Below, in pieces: positions 16,887 to 27,700 of a stretch of DNA of 64,000 nucleotides. The DNA is from Planktomarina sp. (GTDB lineage: Bacteria > Pseudomonadota > Alphaproteobacteria > Rhodobacterales > Rhodobacteraceae). Both the position numbers and the translations under genes were made by a program. The notes beneath the pieces are model-generated. The model saw nothing but the letters and a program-made list of their open reading frames with translations, ran no database searches and was not told the DNA's origin. Every line of letters begins with the position of its first letter. The first letter of the stretch is position 1. The stretch lies in assembly GCA_020630595.1 (NCBI GenBank), contig JAHDBC010000003.1:81205-145204 (forward strand), read 5' to 3'.

Positions 16887-19060
16887 GCGGCAGCCATTTG
16901 CGATGGGCGCAATTGTGCGGTCAGCTGATCCAGCATTTCGTCGAATTCCGGACCAAGCGCTGACAAATCAATCGTTTGCGGTGATGCCGGTCCAGCAATC
17001 CATGCGGTGTGCAAAGCTTGAACGAGACTGTCGCGGGACAAATCGACCGAAATAATGTTGTTGCTCAGCGTGCCGAGGCATTTTGGCCCGTAGTCATTTG
17101 TAACCACACGCACCCCTGCCATTGCCATTTCAATCGGGGGATGGCTGGGATGGGGGGAACACATCAACGACAGCCCCATATCAACGCTGGCCAGATAGCG
17201 CGGATAATCTTCCCATGACAGTTTGCCAAGACTGCGCAATACGATATCGCCGGGCAGTTCGATGTCTTCGTGGCGTTGCCCAAGGCTGACGATATCAAGG
17301 TCGTCTTTTCCGATACCGCTTTCTTCCAACCATGTGCCCAATGCATCGATGCACAGGGGGAACAGATTGCGGGCCACATCTGGCCGTCCATAGATCATCA
17401 ATCTGCGGCGTTTTCCGGCAGCGGCGCGCGGGTGCGCAAATGCGTTTGTCTGAATGGCGGGGTGGAAACACAGATCATGATCCGTGGCCAAGCCCATTTC
17501 AATGAAATGCTGTTGCAATGGTGCGCTGTTGAAGATGGGTTTATGGGGCAGGTCATAGCTGGCCCGTGCCATCGCGTATTCCGTCCCCCATGGGTAAAAG
17601 CACGGTTCGAAATCCTGAATCAGATACCAAAAGGGATCTGAACGGCCGATGGTTCGGGTGCAATCCTGCGCGATTTGGGCCGTCCACCATGCGGTTGCGA
17701 TAAACTGATCGTTCGGGTGCAGGACCAATGTTTGGTCCGTCACCCCGCAGAACACATCACATCTGTTTTCCGGCCATGGTGCCTGTAGGCGCGATTGCAG
17801 GAACTGGCGGGTGGCATTTCGCTGTGCAATCGGCATGTCGGTTGCCACGAACGCAACGTGTTGCCCGCGTTGCAACAATCCCAACCCAAGGTCTATGGCT
17901 GTTGCGATACCGGCAAAGGCTTCGGTCGGGTTCAGGGTCGGCACAAAGATCACAACCCTGTCGGGGCCTTGGGCCAGTTCCGGCTTGGCCTTCAACGCGG
18001 TTCTTCCGTCGCGGTATGACCACCATGGGGTTCGTTGACGGGGCTTTTCCGGTTGTTGCGCCGCGGGCTGCACCCCGGGTGCAAAGGCAAATGCCTTGGC
18101 GTCAAATTCTGACAATCCATTTCGAAACCCTGTCATAAGACCGCGCTGGGCGGCCCAAACCCAACGCGCCCAAATCGACAGGAATGCCCACCCCGCAATG
18201 CGGGACCTTGCACCCCGACCGGCAGTGCATTCTTTCAGCGCCTGCCACAGGTGCGCAGTGCCCAATCCGCGCCATCCCAGAAACCGTCGAACAGGGCGCG
18301 GATCTGCACCGCGATCGACCAGTGTACGCGCCAAATAGCGCGACAAAGTATAGGCCGCGATGCGTTCGACCAGGCTGAACGTTTGCGCGTCGGACCGTGG
18401 CCCCACCACGTTTGATCCATGCTTTCGATAATCCACAAGCGGGGCATCAACAAATGCAATCCCGCGCCGTGTCGATGCAACAAGCGCCAACCAAAGATCG
18501 TGGAAAAAATGGGTTCCGTTTTGTGGGGGAAAATTCAGCGCGTGTTCCGCCAATTCCCGGGTCATGGTCACGGTCATGCCCGTGACGGTATTTTGGTACA
18601 ATAGATCGGCTGTTCGAACGTTTTTGGGCCGCCGTTCCAGTGCAAAAAGCGATGGGTGCAGAATCTGACCATAAGCATCAATCACCCGCGCATCCGAATG
18701 GGCCAGATCACATTGGTGGTGTTCCAGTGCCGCAATCCCCGCCGACAAACGATCCGGGTGCCAGACATCATCTTGATCCGCCAATGCGATATAGCGGAAC
18801 GCCGGTTGCGTTGCACAGGCTGTTTGAAGCCCCAATTCAAAGGCACTGATTGCATTCATGCGATGCCCGGGGCAGATAATTTGAGGCGCCAGATTGTGAC
18901 CCGTGCAAACCGTTCTGACCAGATCAGAAGAATCCGCATCTGCAATAACAACGATCAATTCGAAATCTGGGTCCGATTGGGCGGAAAGGGATGCGATCTG
19001 TTTGTCCAGAAACGCTTCGTTCGGGTGATAGACGGCCATCACGACTGCAGTTTGCGCCAT
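16883..19060 (-). CDS. Bifunctional glycosyltransferase (GT2 fused to a GT4/WsaF-like domain)
   Basis: 725-aa fusion. Residues 1-300 form a GT2 domain (VVMAVYHPNEAFLDKQIASL, ALADQDDVWHPDRL). After a linker, residues about 365-715 form a GT-B-type retaining transferase (VVIFVPTLNPTEAF, FWYLIQDFEPCFYPWG, RRLMIYGRPDVARNLFPLC, SLMCSPHPSHPPIEMAMAG), similar to the WsaF-like rhamnosyltransferase fold. Two consecutive glycosyl transfers by one chain are likely. AAGGGA precedes the ATG at 19060. It sits 57 bp downstream of kpsT. Confidence 0.85.
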   Translation of the reverse strand: MAQTAVVMAVYHPNEAFLDKQIASLSAQSDPDFELIVVIADADSSDLVRTVCTGHNLAPQIICPGHRMNAISAFELGLQTACATQPAFRYIALADQDDVWHPDRLSAGIAALEHHQCDLAHSDARVIDAYGQILHPSLFALERRPKNVRTADLLYQNTVTGMTVTMTRELAEHALNFPPQNGTHFFHDLWLALVASTRRGIAFVDAPLVDYRKHGSNVVGPRSDAQTFSLVERIAAYTLSRYLARTLVDRGADPRPVRRFLGWRGLGTAHLWQALKECTAGRGARSRIAGWAFLSIWARWVWAAQRGLMTGFRNGLSEFDAKAFAFAPGVQPAAQQPEKPRQRTPWWSYRDGRTALKAKPELAQGPDRVVIFVPTLNPTEAFAGIATAIDLGLGLLQRGQHVAFVATDMPIAQRNATRQFLQSRLQAPWPENRCDVFCGVTDQTLVLHPNDQFIATAWWTAQIAQDCTRTIGRSDPFWYLIQDFEPCFYPWGTEYAMARASYDLPHKPIFNSAPLQQHFIEMGLATDHDLCFHPAIQTNAFAHPRAAAGKRRRLMIYGRPDVARNLFPLCIDALGTWLEESGIGKDDLDIVSLGQRHEDIELPGDIVLRSLGKLSWEDYPRYLASVDMGLSLMCSPHPSHPPIEMAMAGVRVVTNDYGPKCLGTLSNNIISVDLSRDSLVQALHTAWIAGPASPQTIDLSALGPEFDEMLDQLTAQLRPSQMAAA

Positions 19061-19116
19061 GCAGTTTCCCTTTTTGCTGCTCCGCCTTACACTGCAACAT
19101 CAAGGTTAAGGCGACG

Positions 19117-19776
19117 CTAACCGCGCCGGATCAGTTGCCGATGATACGCGATCCCGTCACCCACGCTTTCATGATAGGTCAGCGTTCCATTGTGCAGCAC
19201 CACAGCGTGTTCACAAATGCGCTGAACCAGATCCAGCCCGTGGCTGACCACAATCGCGCCGGATCGTTTCATCCTGTCTTCGAAGATTTCGGTGCTTTTG
19301 TCCCGGAATGACGCATCACCCACCGACGTCACTTCATCAACAAGGTAGGTGTCAAATGGAATGCCCATCGATAACCCAAAAGCCAGGCGCGCCTTCATCC
19401 CGGATGAATAGCTGCGCACGGGTAAATGAAAATGGGGGCCAAGTTCTGCAAATTCGGCAACGCTTTCAACAAGGGCGTCCGTGTCCACGCCGTAAATGCG
19501 GCCAACAAAACGTGTGTTTTGTGCACCGCTGAGATCACCGTGAAAGCTGCCTGCAAATCCCACAGGCCACGATATGGTTCCGCGTGTGATGATGCGCCCA
19601 CTGTCGGGTGACATTGTTCCCGCAATCATGCGCAATAAACTGGATTTGCCCGCCCCGTTTCGCCCCAGTAGCGCGATGGATTTTCGGCCCGGAAGCGTCA
19701 TGGTGATGTTGTCTGCCACACAGGTCCGTTGCCCGTTAACCCGGTAAATCTTGGTCAGGTTCTGAAGCCTGATCAT
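19117..19776 (-). CDS. Capsule/polysaccharide export ABC ATPase (KpsT-like)
   Basis: 219-aa cytoplasmic ATPase energising polysaccharide export. It has Walker A LLGRNGAGKSSLLR, signature YSSGMKARLAFGLSM and Walker B YLVDEVTSVGD, all in the KpsT/CtrD form. I start it at MIRLQNLTKIYR (19776), which overlaps the KpsE-like stop by 4 bp and gives the usual length of about 220 aa; a longer reading frame to 19857 is probably not used. Its permease partner (kpsM-like) is on the opposite strand at 21078. Confidence 0.92.
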   Translation of the reverse strand: MIRLQNLTKIYRVNGQRTCVADNITMTLPGRKSIALLGRNGAGKSSLLRMIAGTMSPDSGRIITRGTISWPVGFAGSFHGDLSGAQNTRFVGRIYGVDTDALVESVAEFAELGPHFHLPVRSYSSGMKARLAFGLSMGIPFDTYLVDEVTSVGDASFRDKSTEIFEDRMKRSGAIVVSHGLDLVQRICEHAVVLHNGTLTYHESVGDGIAYHRQLIRRG

Positions 19777-20987
19777 CTGCGATCCCGAACGGAATAATAG
19801 ATCAAAAGCCCGATGGCCCAAACCAAAGACAATGTTGCAACGATGCTGCCCAACCAAAGGAATCGTTTCGGATATTCCGCGCGTTCGGCGCGTGTTGGTG
19901 GGACGTGCGCGGCAACGTATTTGCGCACACGGGATGCATCCGCCTGCGCTGACGCAAAACTGGCCCGCGCGGCGACATAGGCGGTTTGGGCAAATTCAAG
20001 ATCAACGGCCAAGACTTCGTATTCTGCGATGACGTTTGCATAGGCATCATCGCCCGTGCCAAATTCGGCGCGTTCCTTTGCAATCAGATCATCGACAACC
20101 TCTATCCGTCGGCGCGCCAGATCAAGACGCGGGTCATTGGTGCGCGTCTGTTCCGTAAGCAACAGGTCATAGTCAATCAGCGCCTGCGCCTTTTGCAGCT
20201 GCAAAGAGTTTAGCAGGCCCAACCGGCCAGCCACATCTGTTTCAGGGTCCAGAATTTCATGGTCCGCCCGAAACTGCATCATTTGCTTGCGCACAGCGGT
20301 TAAGCCTGTGGTTGCGCGGTCCAGTTCCAACTGTGCAAGCCGCGTTGCGTCTTGGCGGGCTGCGTCTTCCAGCGCGTTTATCGTGATGCGGGATTGTTCA
20401 AGGATTGCGGTCGTCAACCTTTCTGCATCTTCTGGGCGAAACGTGTGGGCGCGCACGGTCAAAAGCCCCGCCGTGGCGTCGTAAAAGACGCGCACCTTGC
20501 GTTGCCAGTGCGTGTGCAAATCTTCGATCGTCGGGTCGCGGCGCAGTGAAAAGACGGGATCCCCCGACACTGCCCAAATCGCATCAAGTGACATATCGTC
20601 AGACAGCGTTCTGACAATTTGCTGGCTGTGCAGATAATCAAAAAGAATATCCGCATCCTTTGATGATGATCCTGTAAGATCGGAAAGACCGCCAATCAGG
20701 TCCATCGGGGATGATGATCCTTCTTCCCGCACCGAAAAAGCAACGGTCGAGGCATATTGGGGCAACGCGAACACATAAAGGTACAGCGCAGCGATCAACC
20801 CGGGCAACACAACTGCCACTGCAAATGACGCACCAATCCAGTGATGGCGTCGTTTCAGCGTGGCCTTTGGGGCCGCTTTGGGAAGCGGACGCGGGGCCTG
20901 TGCGGCAGGCTCCGCAGGCTGTGGTCGCGGCCCGGGCCCCTGCAATTCCGGTGGCAATGTCAATGTTTGCGCCAAGGTGAAACCCAT
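19773..20987 (-). CDS. Capsule polysaccharide export inner-membrane protein (KpsE-like)
   Basis: About 404-aa polysaccharide co-polymerase-like protein. A Pro-rich cytoplasmic N-terminus precedes a transmembrane helix (GASFAVAVVLPGLIAALYLYV), then a large periplasmic region with coiled coil (about residues 180-350) and a second helix near the C-terminus (FLWLGSIVATLSLVWAIGLLIYY). ALPQYASTVAFSVREE is typical of KpsE/CtrB. Start uncertain: ATG at 20987, or an in-frame GTG at 21002. It is first in the minus-strand polysaccharide operon and divergent from kpsM. Confidence 0.88.
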   Translation of the reverse strand: MGFTLAQTLTLPPELQGPGPRPQPAEPAAQAPRPLPKAAPKATLKRRHHWIGASFAVAVVLPGLIAALYLYVFALPQYASTVAFSVREEGSSSPMDLIGGLSDLTGSSSKDADILFDYLHSQQIVRTLSDDMSLDAIWAVSGDPVFSLRRDPTIEDLHTHWQRKVRVFYDATAGLLTVRAHTFRPEDAERLTTAILEQSRITINALEDAARQDATRLAQLELDRATTGLTAVRKQMMQFRADHEILDPETDVAGRLGLLNSLQLQKAQALIDYDLLLTEQTRTNDPRLDLARRRIEVVDDLIAKERAEFGTGDDAYANVIAEYEVLAVDLEFAQTAYVAARASFASAQADASRVRKYVAAHVPPTRAERAEYPKRFLWLGSIVATLSLVWAIGLLIYYSVRDRR

Positions 20988-21077
20988 CCAATGATTTTCC
21001 ACACAATGCCCAGATTGTGCTGAAGGTTTTCTTAAGGGCTTTGTGCAAATCTGAGAAAAATCAGAAAGGCAGGCAGG

Positions 21078-21863
21078 ATGTTGCAGCGGTTTGGCCCGCG
21101 CAAATTTGGCGGGATGCGTGTGATCTTTGCGCTGATGCTGCGCGAAATGGCCACCACGTATGGCAAATCACCCGGCGGCTATGTGTGGGCCGTTTTGGAA
21201 CCTGTTGCTGGCATTGCACTTTTGACGTTTGTGTTTGCAATGGCCTTGCCCGAACCCCCACTGGGCACGAATTTCCCGTTCTTTTACGCGGGCGGGTATC
21301 TGGTGTTCATGGCCTATCTGAACATCAGCAACAAGATGATGGTGGCGGTGCGATTTTCCAAACCCCTGTTGTTTTACCCGGCGGTTCGCTATTCCGATGC
21401 GCTGTTCGCACGTTTTGTATTGAACGCGATGACCGAACTGTTGGTCATACTGGTGGTTATGATCGGCATCGTCGTGATTTGGGATTTGCGGCCCGGATTT
21501 GATGTTCCGGCAATGATGAATGCGGTGTCGATGGCCCTGGTTTTGGCCATTGGTATCGGGACACTGAACTGTTTGCTTGTATCGCTTTTCCCTGTTTGGG
21601 AACGGGTTTGGGCGATTGCAAACCGGCCGTTGTTCATCATTTCAACCTTGTTTTTCCTGTTTGAAATCGTACCCCATCCGTTCGGTGATATCTTATGGTT
21701 CAACCCGCTGGTGCATGTGGTCGGGCAAATGCGGATTGGCATGTATCCCAGTTATGCGGGCGAATACGTGTCGCCGGCGTATGTGTATGGGATCGGATTG
21801 ACGTGCTTTGCGCTGGGGCTTTTGCTGTTGAACCGGTATGACCGGGACATCGTCAACAGCTAG
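21078..21863 (+). CDS. Capsule/polysaccharide export ABC permease (KpsM-like)
   Basis: 261-aa ABC-2 type permease with six predicted helices. The N-terminal LMLREMATTYGKSPGGYVWAV and the C-terminal WFNPLVHVVGQMRIGMYPSY are diagnostic of KpsM/CtrC proteins. It pairs with the KpsT-like ATPase encoded divergently. It stands alone on the plus strand, an arrangement in which the permease is split from kpsT and kpsE by the shared promoter region. Its last 4 bp overlap the convergent RTX gene. No kpsD, kpsC or kpsS is in the window. Confidence 0.92.
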   Translation: MLQRFGPRKFGGMRVIFALMLREMATTYGKSPGGYVWAVLEPVAGIALLTFVFAMALPEPPLGTNFPFFYAGGYLVFMAYLNISNKMMVAVRFSKPLLFYPAVRYSDALFARFVLNAMTELLVILVVMIGIVVIWDLRPGFDVPAMMNAVSMALVLAIGIGTLNCLLVSLFPVWERVWAIANRPLFIISTLFFLFEIVPHPFGDILWFNPLVHVVGQMRIGMYPSYAGEYVSPAYVYGIGLTCFALGLLLLNRYDRDIVNS

Positions 21864-24658
21864 CCGATAAAGATGAAATCATCCGGTGACAGGCTTGCCG
21901 CATCCGTGTCTGCAAGGCGGATGGTGTGCCCATCATACCGAATTTCGGTAAAGTCCTGCCCTTCGATCGTAACCGTACTGATTTCAAGTGCGGAAAAGCG
22001 GCCTTCGACACCACGCATGCGGATCAGATCCTCGGTCGGGTCATAATCCATGATCGTGTCGACCTCACCTGCGGTGAAGGCATTGAAGACATAGGTGTCT
22101 GCCCCTTCGCCGCCATAGATGGTGTCATTCCCATTGCCGCTGTTGATTGTGTCGTTGCCACGGCCGCCTTCCAGATGATCGTGGCCGTCGCCGCCGCCAA
22201 GAAAGTCGTTGCCGTCCCCACCATAGGCGAAATCGTCGTCGTGCCCGGCACCGATGGTGTCGTCGCCGTCGCCGGCGTACAGCTGATCGGTTCCCGTGCC
22301 GCCGCCAAGGGCATCGTTGCCCGCGCCCCCGGTCACGATGTCGTTGCCAAAGCTTCCGGCCAATGTGTCGTTGCCAGCGCCCCCGTGCACTTCGTCTGTG
22401 CCCCAACCGCCGGATGCGACATCGTTCCCTTCGCCGGCATCAATGTAATCGTCGTGCGATCCGGACCCGATCGTATCCTGCCCTGATCCACCGAACATGC
22501 GGTCGTTGCCGTCGCTGCCACCCAGCTGGTCGTCGCCTGCGCCACCGTAGACCACGTCGTCGCCAATATGTGCTGCGATGTTGTCATTGCCGTCACCCCC
22601 GAAGATTTCGTCGTCGCCGCTGCGCCCCAACAGTGCGTCATCGCCATCGCCGCCATCCAGAAAATCATTTCCGGTTCCGCCATCCATCCAATCAATACCA
22701 ACGCCACCAAACAGCCGATCTGCCCCGTCGCCACCGCGCAGCACATCGTCGCCTGTGGCGCCGAACAATGCGTTGTTTGCGCTGTCGCCCCTGATCTGAT
22801 CATCGAATGCCGACCCGCTGATGGCTTCGATGCCGTCAAAGCTGTCCCCATCGGCAAAGCCGGTGTTGTTTGCGCTGGTTTCCAGATCGACCACGACGCC
22901 CTGCGTTGCATCCGCATAATCCGCGATATCGATCCCATCGCCACCAAACAGGGCATCGGCCCCGCCACCGCCGCGCAGAATGTCTTCCCCATCGCCACCA
23001 AACAGCGTTTGTGCCGCCGCTGTTCCGACCAAAATGTTGTCTTGCGCCGTTCCAGTCAGGGTCGCGGTCCCGGACGCCGCTGCGGTCGTTGCAAACGGGC
23101 TTTTGATATCTGCCAATGTCGCGGGGGTCAGATCTTGGAAATCTTCGAACACGAAGTTCGTGTCAACATGCGTCGCGTTGATGGTATTTTCGTTGGTGAA
23201 ATCGGATGCGGACAGACTTTGCCCGTTGGCTGATTGCACATGAATTGTTTCGGAACCGAAGGTCAGCGTTGCCCCATTGGGGGTGGGGGTGATGTCAAGT
23301 TGTGCGACCGATCTGAAAAACCCAAATCCGGATAAATCAAGCTGGTCGTTTGCTGGATCAAAATCCGTAATTGTGTCTGCCTGACCATCCTGTGTGAGGA
23401 TAAAGATGTCGTCGCCCGCCCCCCCAGAAAGTGTATCGGACCCCGCGCCGTCTTTCAGAATGTCGTTGCCATCATAGGCCAAAATGGTGCGCCCGTCGTC
23501 GTCGGCCATCAGCAGGTCATCGCCCGACGTGCCTTGATCTGATCCGCTGTCGATGGTTGCCGTGATGCCCAAATCATCAAGGTTCAGCGCGAACTGCCCG
23601 ATGCCAGCTTCTGATCCTGATACGGTGAACAACTGATAGGTGCCGTCAACCTCTGCCACATACATGTCGGTTATGGTGTCGATTGGGTATTCGGTTTCGT
23701 CGATCAGGGTTTCAAGGTGCAACAACTGCCCATCGGGCAGCACCCCGAACAACGAAATCCCGCTGTCTTGCCCGGCCGCCAAAACGAAGCCCCTGTCATC
23801 AATGGTGAATGTTTCGATCACCTGCGCGCCATCCAGCCGGGTGGAAAGATCGTCAACAACCTGATCAACGGCCGTCAAGTTGCCATCAGCGCCAAGCGAA
23901 AAGACCGTAAGCGAAGATGTATCTGATGACGCCATGACAACGTAGGATGTGCCAGCCACGTCCAATGTGGCGACATCCTGCGGCGTTGCAACGGGTAGAA
24001 AATGTTCCACGCCGACGGTGTCTGTCCGCGTAAGTGTGCCGGTGTCGGAAATGGCAAAGCTGGTGATGCTGTCGTCTGTGGCCGACACGGAAATCAGAAA
24101 TTGATTGGACCCCACGTGAACCACACACAGGGCGGCCGGACTGTCAGCAAAGCCGCCGTCTGCCCCTGTTATCATATCGGTCAGCACAAGGTTGCCAGAT
24201 GATGTGACTTGATAAACGCCGATGCCAGTGTCGCTGCTGGCTGCCAGTGCGACGAACGCCTTGCCGTCTGCTTCATATGACACCGCTTCGAAACGATCTG
24301 CGAATGCCCCAGAATTTTCAGCATATATCGTCAGCGAACTGTCAGATGTGCTGGAAAGAACCTGATTGATGTCGTGGGTGGAAAATTCAACAGGGTCGCT
24401 GGACCATTGTGCCACTGCATACGGGATGCTGTTGTCGATTGTATATGCGGTTTGTGAATGCGCGATGCGCCCGGCGTTCAAGGTCAAGACAATCGCCCCT
24501 TTTCCTGCATCACTGGCCAACACCAGATCGTTGCCCGACAGACCAAAGCGCGCTGTTCCCAAAGGAACATCGACCAGATCACCCGTGATCGTGCCAGTGT
24601 AATTAAAGATCCCCACGCGGCGCACCGCCCTTGTTTCGATGCCAAGTGTATCGCGCAA
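21860..24658 (-). CDS. RTX calcium-binding protein with N-terminal beta-propeller-like region
   Basis: About 932-aa acidic secreted protein. Residues 1-350 contain repeated blades (SSLTVFSLGADGNLTAVDQV, SGISLFGVLPDGQLLHLETL) resembling a seven-bladed lactonase-type propeller. Residues 365-900 carry two blocks of RTX nonapeptides (GGxGxDxux; for example DTLSGGAGDDIFIL and a long run after about 545) that bind calcium, ending in a C-terminal region typical of type I secretion substrates. The start is uncertain: TTG at 24658 is the most upstream usable codon, and GTG codons at residues 12 and 15 are alternatives. No ATG exists near the N-terminus. Divergent from the next RTX gene. Confidence 0.85.
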   Translation of the reverse strand: MRDTLGIETRAVRRVGIFNYTGTITGDLVDVPLGTARFGLSGNDLVLASDAGKGAIVLTLNAGRIAHSQTAYTIDNSIPYAVAQWSSDPVEFSTHDINQVLSSTSDSSLTIYAENSGAFADRFEAVSYEADGKAFVALAASSDTGIGVYQVTSSGNLVLTDMITGADGGFADSPAALCVVHVGSNQFLISVSATDDSITSFAISDTGTLTRTDTVGVEHFLPVATPQDVATLDVAGTSYVVMASSDTSSLTVFSLGADGNLTAVDQVVDDLSTRLDGAQVIETFTIDDRGFVLAAGQDSGISLFGVLPDGQLLHLETLIDETEYPIDTITDMYVAEVDGTYQLFTVSGSEAGIGQFALNLDDLGITATIDSGSDQGTSGDDLLMADDDGRTILAYDGNDILKDGAGSDTLSGGAGDDIFILTQDGQADTITDFDPANDQLDLSGFGFFRSVAQLDITPTPNGATLTFGSETIHVQSANGQSLSASDFTNENTINATHVDTNFVFEDFQDLTPATLADIKSPFATTAAASGTATLTGTAQDNILVGTAAAQTLFGGDGEDILRGGGGADALFGGDGIDIADYADATQGVVVDLETSANNTGFADGDSFDGIEAISGSAFDDQIRGDSANNALFGATGDDVLRGGDGADRLFGGVGIDWMDGGTGNDFLDGGDGDDALLGRSGDDEIFGGDGNDNIAAHIGDDVVYGGAGDDQLGGSDGNDRMFGGSGQDTIGSGSHDDYIDAGEGNDVASGGWGTDEVHGGAGNDTLAGSFGNDIVTGGAGNDALGGGTGTDQLYAGDGDDTIGAGHDDDFAYGGDGNDFLGGGDGHDHLEGGRGNDTINSGNGNDTIYGGEGADTYVFNAFTAGEVDTIMDYDPTEDLIRMRGVEGRFSALEISTVTIEGQDFTEIRYDGHTIRLADTDAASLSPDDFIFIG

Positions 24659-24797
24659 AACCCTTTCAGAATGGCTAAGGGTGGGTCACAGGCTTTGGAA
24701 TCAACATAAAATGCAGGTCTGTAAAATTTGCTGGAAACTGACAACTGTTCCCTAATCGTTCCGCACTAATGATTTGCCAAACCGAAGGGGGAAACAG

Positions 24798-27700
24798 ATG
24801 GCAACACTTGTGTACGGTAGCGCGGGGTATGACACGATCGCGGGCAGTCCCAATGATGATTTCATTTCAACCGATCACCTGAACATCTTTTTCCAGACAG
24901 GCGGCGCAGTTCCCATATCCGAAGATGGCGTGGTTCAGTTGTCGCTGGGCACTTCGGATTTTGGTGAAAATCATGCCGTTTTCGCGATTGCCCTTGATCC
25001 GGAATCCGAAACGATCACCGGTGTGGAATTGGTTTGGGGCGCGACAGACGCAGATCAGGCGGATGTCGCGCTGGAAGTATCGCAGGGTCAATCGCTTGTG
25101 TTTGCGGTCTTGAAAGACGGTGCAAATCTGAATGATTTTTCCACCATGGATCAATCTGAATTTTCTGTCGTTGTTGCAGACGATGGCACTTTCGGGGTTG
25201 CGGCAACACTGCCAGATGGATCGTCCACGGTCCTGAATGGCGACATGCTATTGTCAACAATGCCACAGGTTGCGACCGGGCACTTTTGGGATGAACAGAC
25301 GCTGCAGGTGGGATTTGAAACCGGATTTGGCGGGACCGATGGGGATTACAATGATCTTTCGTTTGGCGTCACGCTCAGCGATACAACCGCGTCCGCACTG
25401 GCACCAGACGGGTTTGAAACGGCACATGACCGCGCCGAAGGGATGCATGGGGCAGACACCCTGATTGGTTCGCAAGGCAATGATCTGCTTGTGGGGGGCG
25501 GCGCCTGGACGGAATGGCAATTGATTGATGGTCAATGGCACTATGACCCATCCGTGCTGGACCCAATGTCGCCCGAAGATCTGGCAGGACTTGATGCATC
25601 CAATGACACCCTGATCGGTGGCGCGGGTGATGACGTGCTGATCGGCAACCGGGGCGATGATGTGCTGCAGGGCGGTGCGGGGTCCGACATTTTGAACGGT
25701 GGTCTGGGTCAGGATCAGCTGTTGGGTGGGGATGGCGCAGATATCTTGAACCTTGAACAGGGCGATGACCTTGGCATTGGGGGCGATGGTCGTGATATCA
25801 TCAACGCGGGTGCGGGGGATGATGTGATTTTCGGCGACCTTTATGGCCACAATCTGATGACAGCCGAAGACCCCAATGGTGCGACGACCCACACGAATTG
25901 GACCAAAACACAGGACACGGCAGATGGTTCTGAAACGCTGTCACAAACAATCCTGACGCAGCCGGGTCAAACCTATGATTTTACCGTTGATCTGGCCGCA
26001 AATCTGGCTGGGGGAACGGCCGCGGGCAGCGTAGAAGTCTATTGGAACGGCGAACTGATTGCGCAAAATACGGTGGAAGGTGCAACCTTTGACACAGTCA
26101 CCGCCAGCTTTGTCGCAGACAGCGATCAGGGTGTTCTTGAAATCAAAACCCAAGCAACGGAATTTGGTGCGATTGATGCCAGCCAGGCCATCGCGACCGA
26201 AGACACTGACATTGAAACCGATGCGGGCGCGATGACGGTTGACGGTTTTGCCGCCGGGCAGGGCCACATTTATCAAGTCTTGAACGGCCATCTGCACCGA
26301 TTGGATGGTGAAACAAATTCCTACGTCGCCGTTGGGGATGACCCGGGCCTGCGCACGAATGCGATCGGGTACAACACGGAAAACAACCTGATTTACGGCA
26401 TCGCCAATCAGGCAGGTGTCGATGCCAATGGCAAGCCGGTGGCTGCTGCCGATTTGGTGGTCTATGACGCGCAGGGAAACCTGTATCAGGTAGGGTCCAC
26501 GAACCACAACGACGTGGTCGGTGACTTTGATCAGGATGGAAATCTTTGGACGTTCGACATCAGCCTTGATCGCGTGACAAAAATCGACGTGGATCAATTC
26601 AATGCTGATGGCAGCATGGTGTCCACAGACTATGCCATTGATCCTGATGCATACCCATTCCGGCTTTATGACATGACGTTCCACGCAGAGTCCGGGACAT
26701 TCATCGGATTAAAAGGCGCACCTGAAGACGGTGGCGAAGGTTTGTTGGTTCAGATTGATGTCTCTGCCATCGATGCGGGTGGCGATCCTGTTGTTTCAAC
26801 ACTGCCTGTGTCGGGTGTCATGATGGATGACACATACAGCGAAGGCATGCCCAAAGGCAGCTTTGGTGCGGCGTTTTCCGATGCGGACGGCAACGTCTAT
26901 GTGTCATTGAACCAAGGCGATCATGACCTGGATCCGACGACGCCGAACAAAGGCGCGATCTATCAGGTCAAGGTCGATCCCGACACAGGCGAAAGCTATC
27001 TGGATTATATGGCTGACACGGATGCAACGTCGTCCAACGATGGCACTATGGATCCCCGCGCGACCAAGCCATTTGGCGGCGTCGATGTCGCTGCACATGT
27101 TGTGTTGGACAACACATCCCTTGTCGCCAACACGGGCGAAGGCGACATGTTGCGGGGCGCGGACGGGGCTGACTTGGTCTTCGGCGGTGGTGGCGATGAT
27201 CTTATCCACGGTGGAAACGACGATGACAGCCTGTCTGGGGACCAAGGCGCAGATCTGGTCTTTGGCGGGCAGGGCAACGACGCGCTTTTTGGCGGCGAAG
27301 CAAACGATATCCTTGAAGGCGGCATGGGCGACGACAGTCTGCTTGGCGACAATGGTCACGACATTCTGAAGGGCGACGATGGGGCCGATGAATTGTTCGG
27401 CGGGTTTGGCGATGATCGGGCCTTTGGCGGATTTGGAAATGATGAATTGTCCCTTGGGCACGGTGCGGATCGTGGGTTTGGCGGTCTTGGGGATGATGCT
27501 TTGGATGGTGGGGACGGCGACGACCATCTGGATGGGGGTGCCGGAAACGACACAGTCTTTGGGGACAGCGGGATGGATTTCGTCAAGGGCGCGGATGGCG
27601 ATGATCTTGTTCGCGGCGGCGCAGGCGATGACCGCGGATATGGTGGCAACGGGGCCGACACGCTTGCCGGTGGGACGGGCGATGACACCATGATCGGAAA

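Noticed and set aside
22000..23100. Regular short repeats suggesting a CRISPR array or DNA satellite
   Set aside because: The period matches 27-bp units coding RTX nonapeptides within a single reading frame; repeats are degenerate, without constant repeat plus unique spacer structure.
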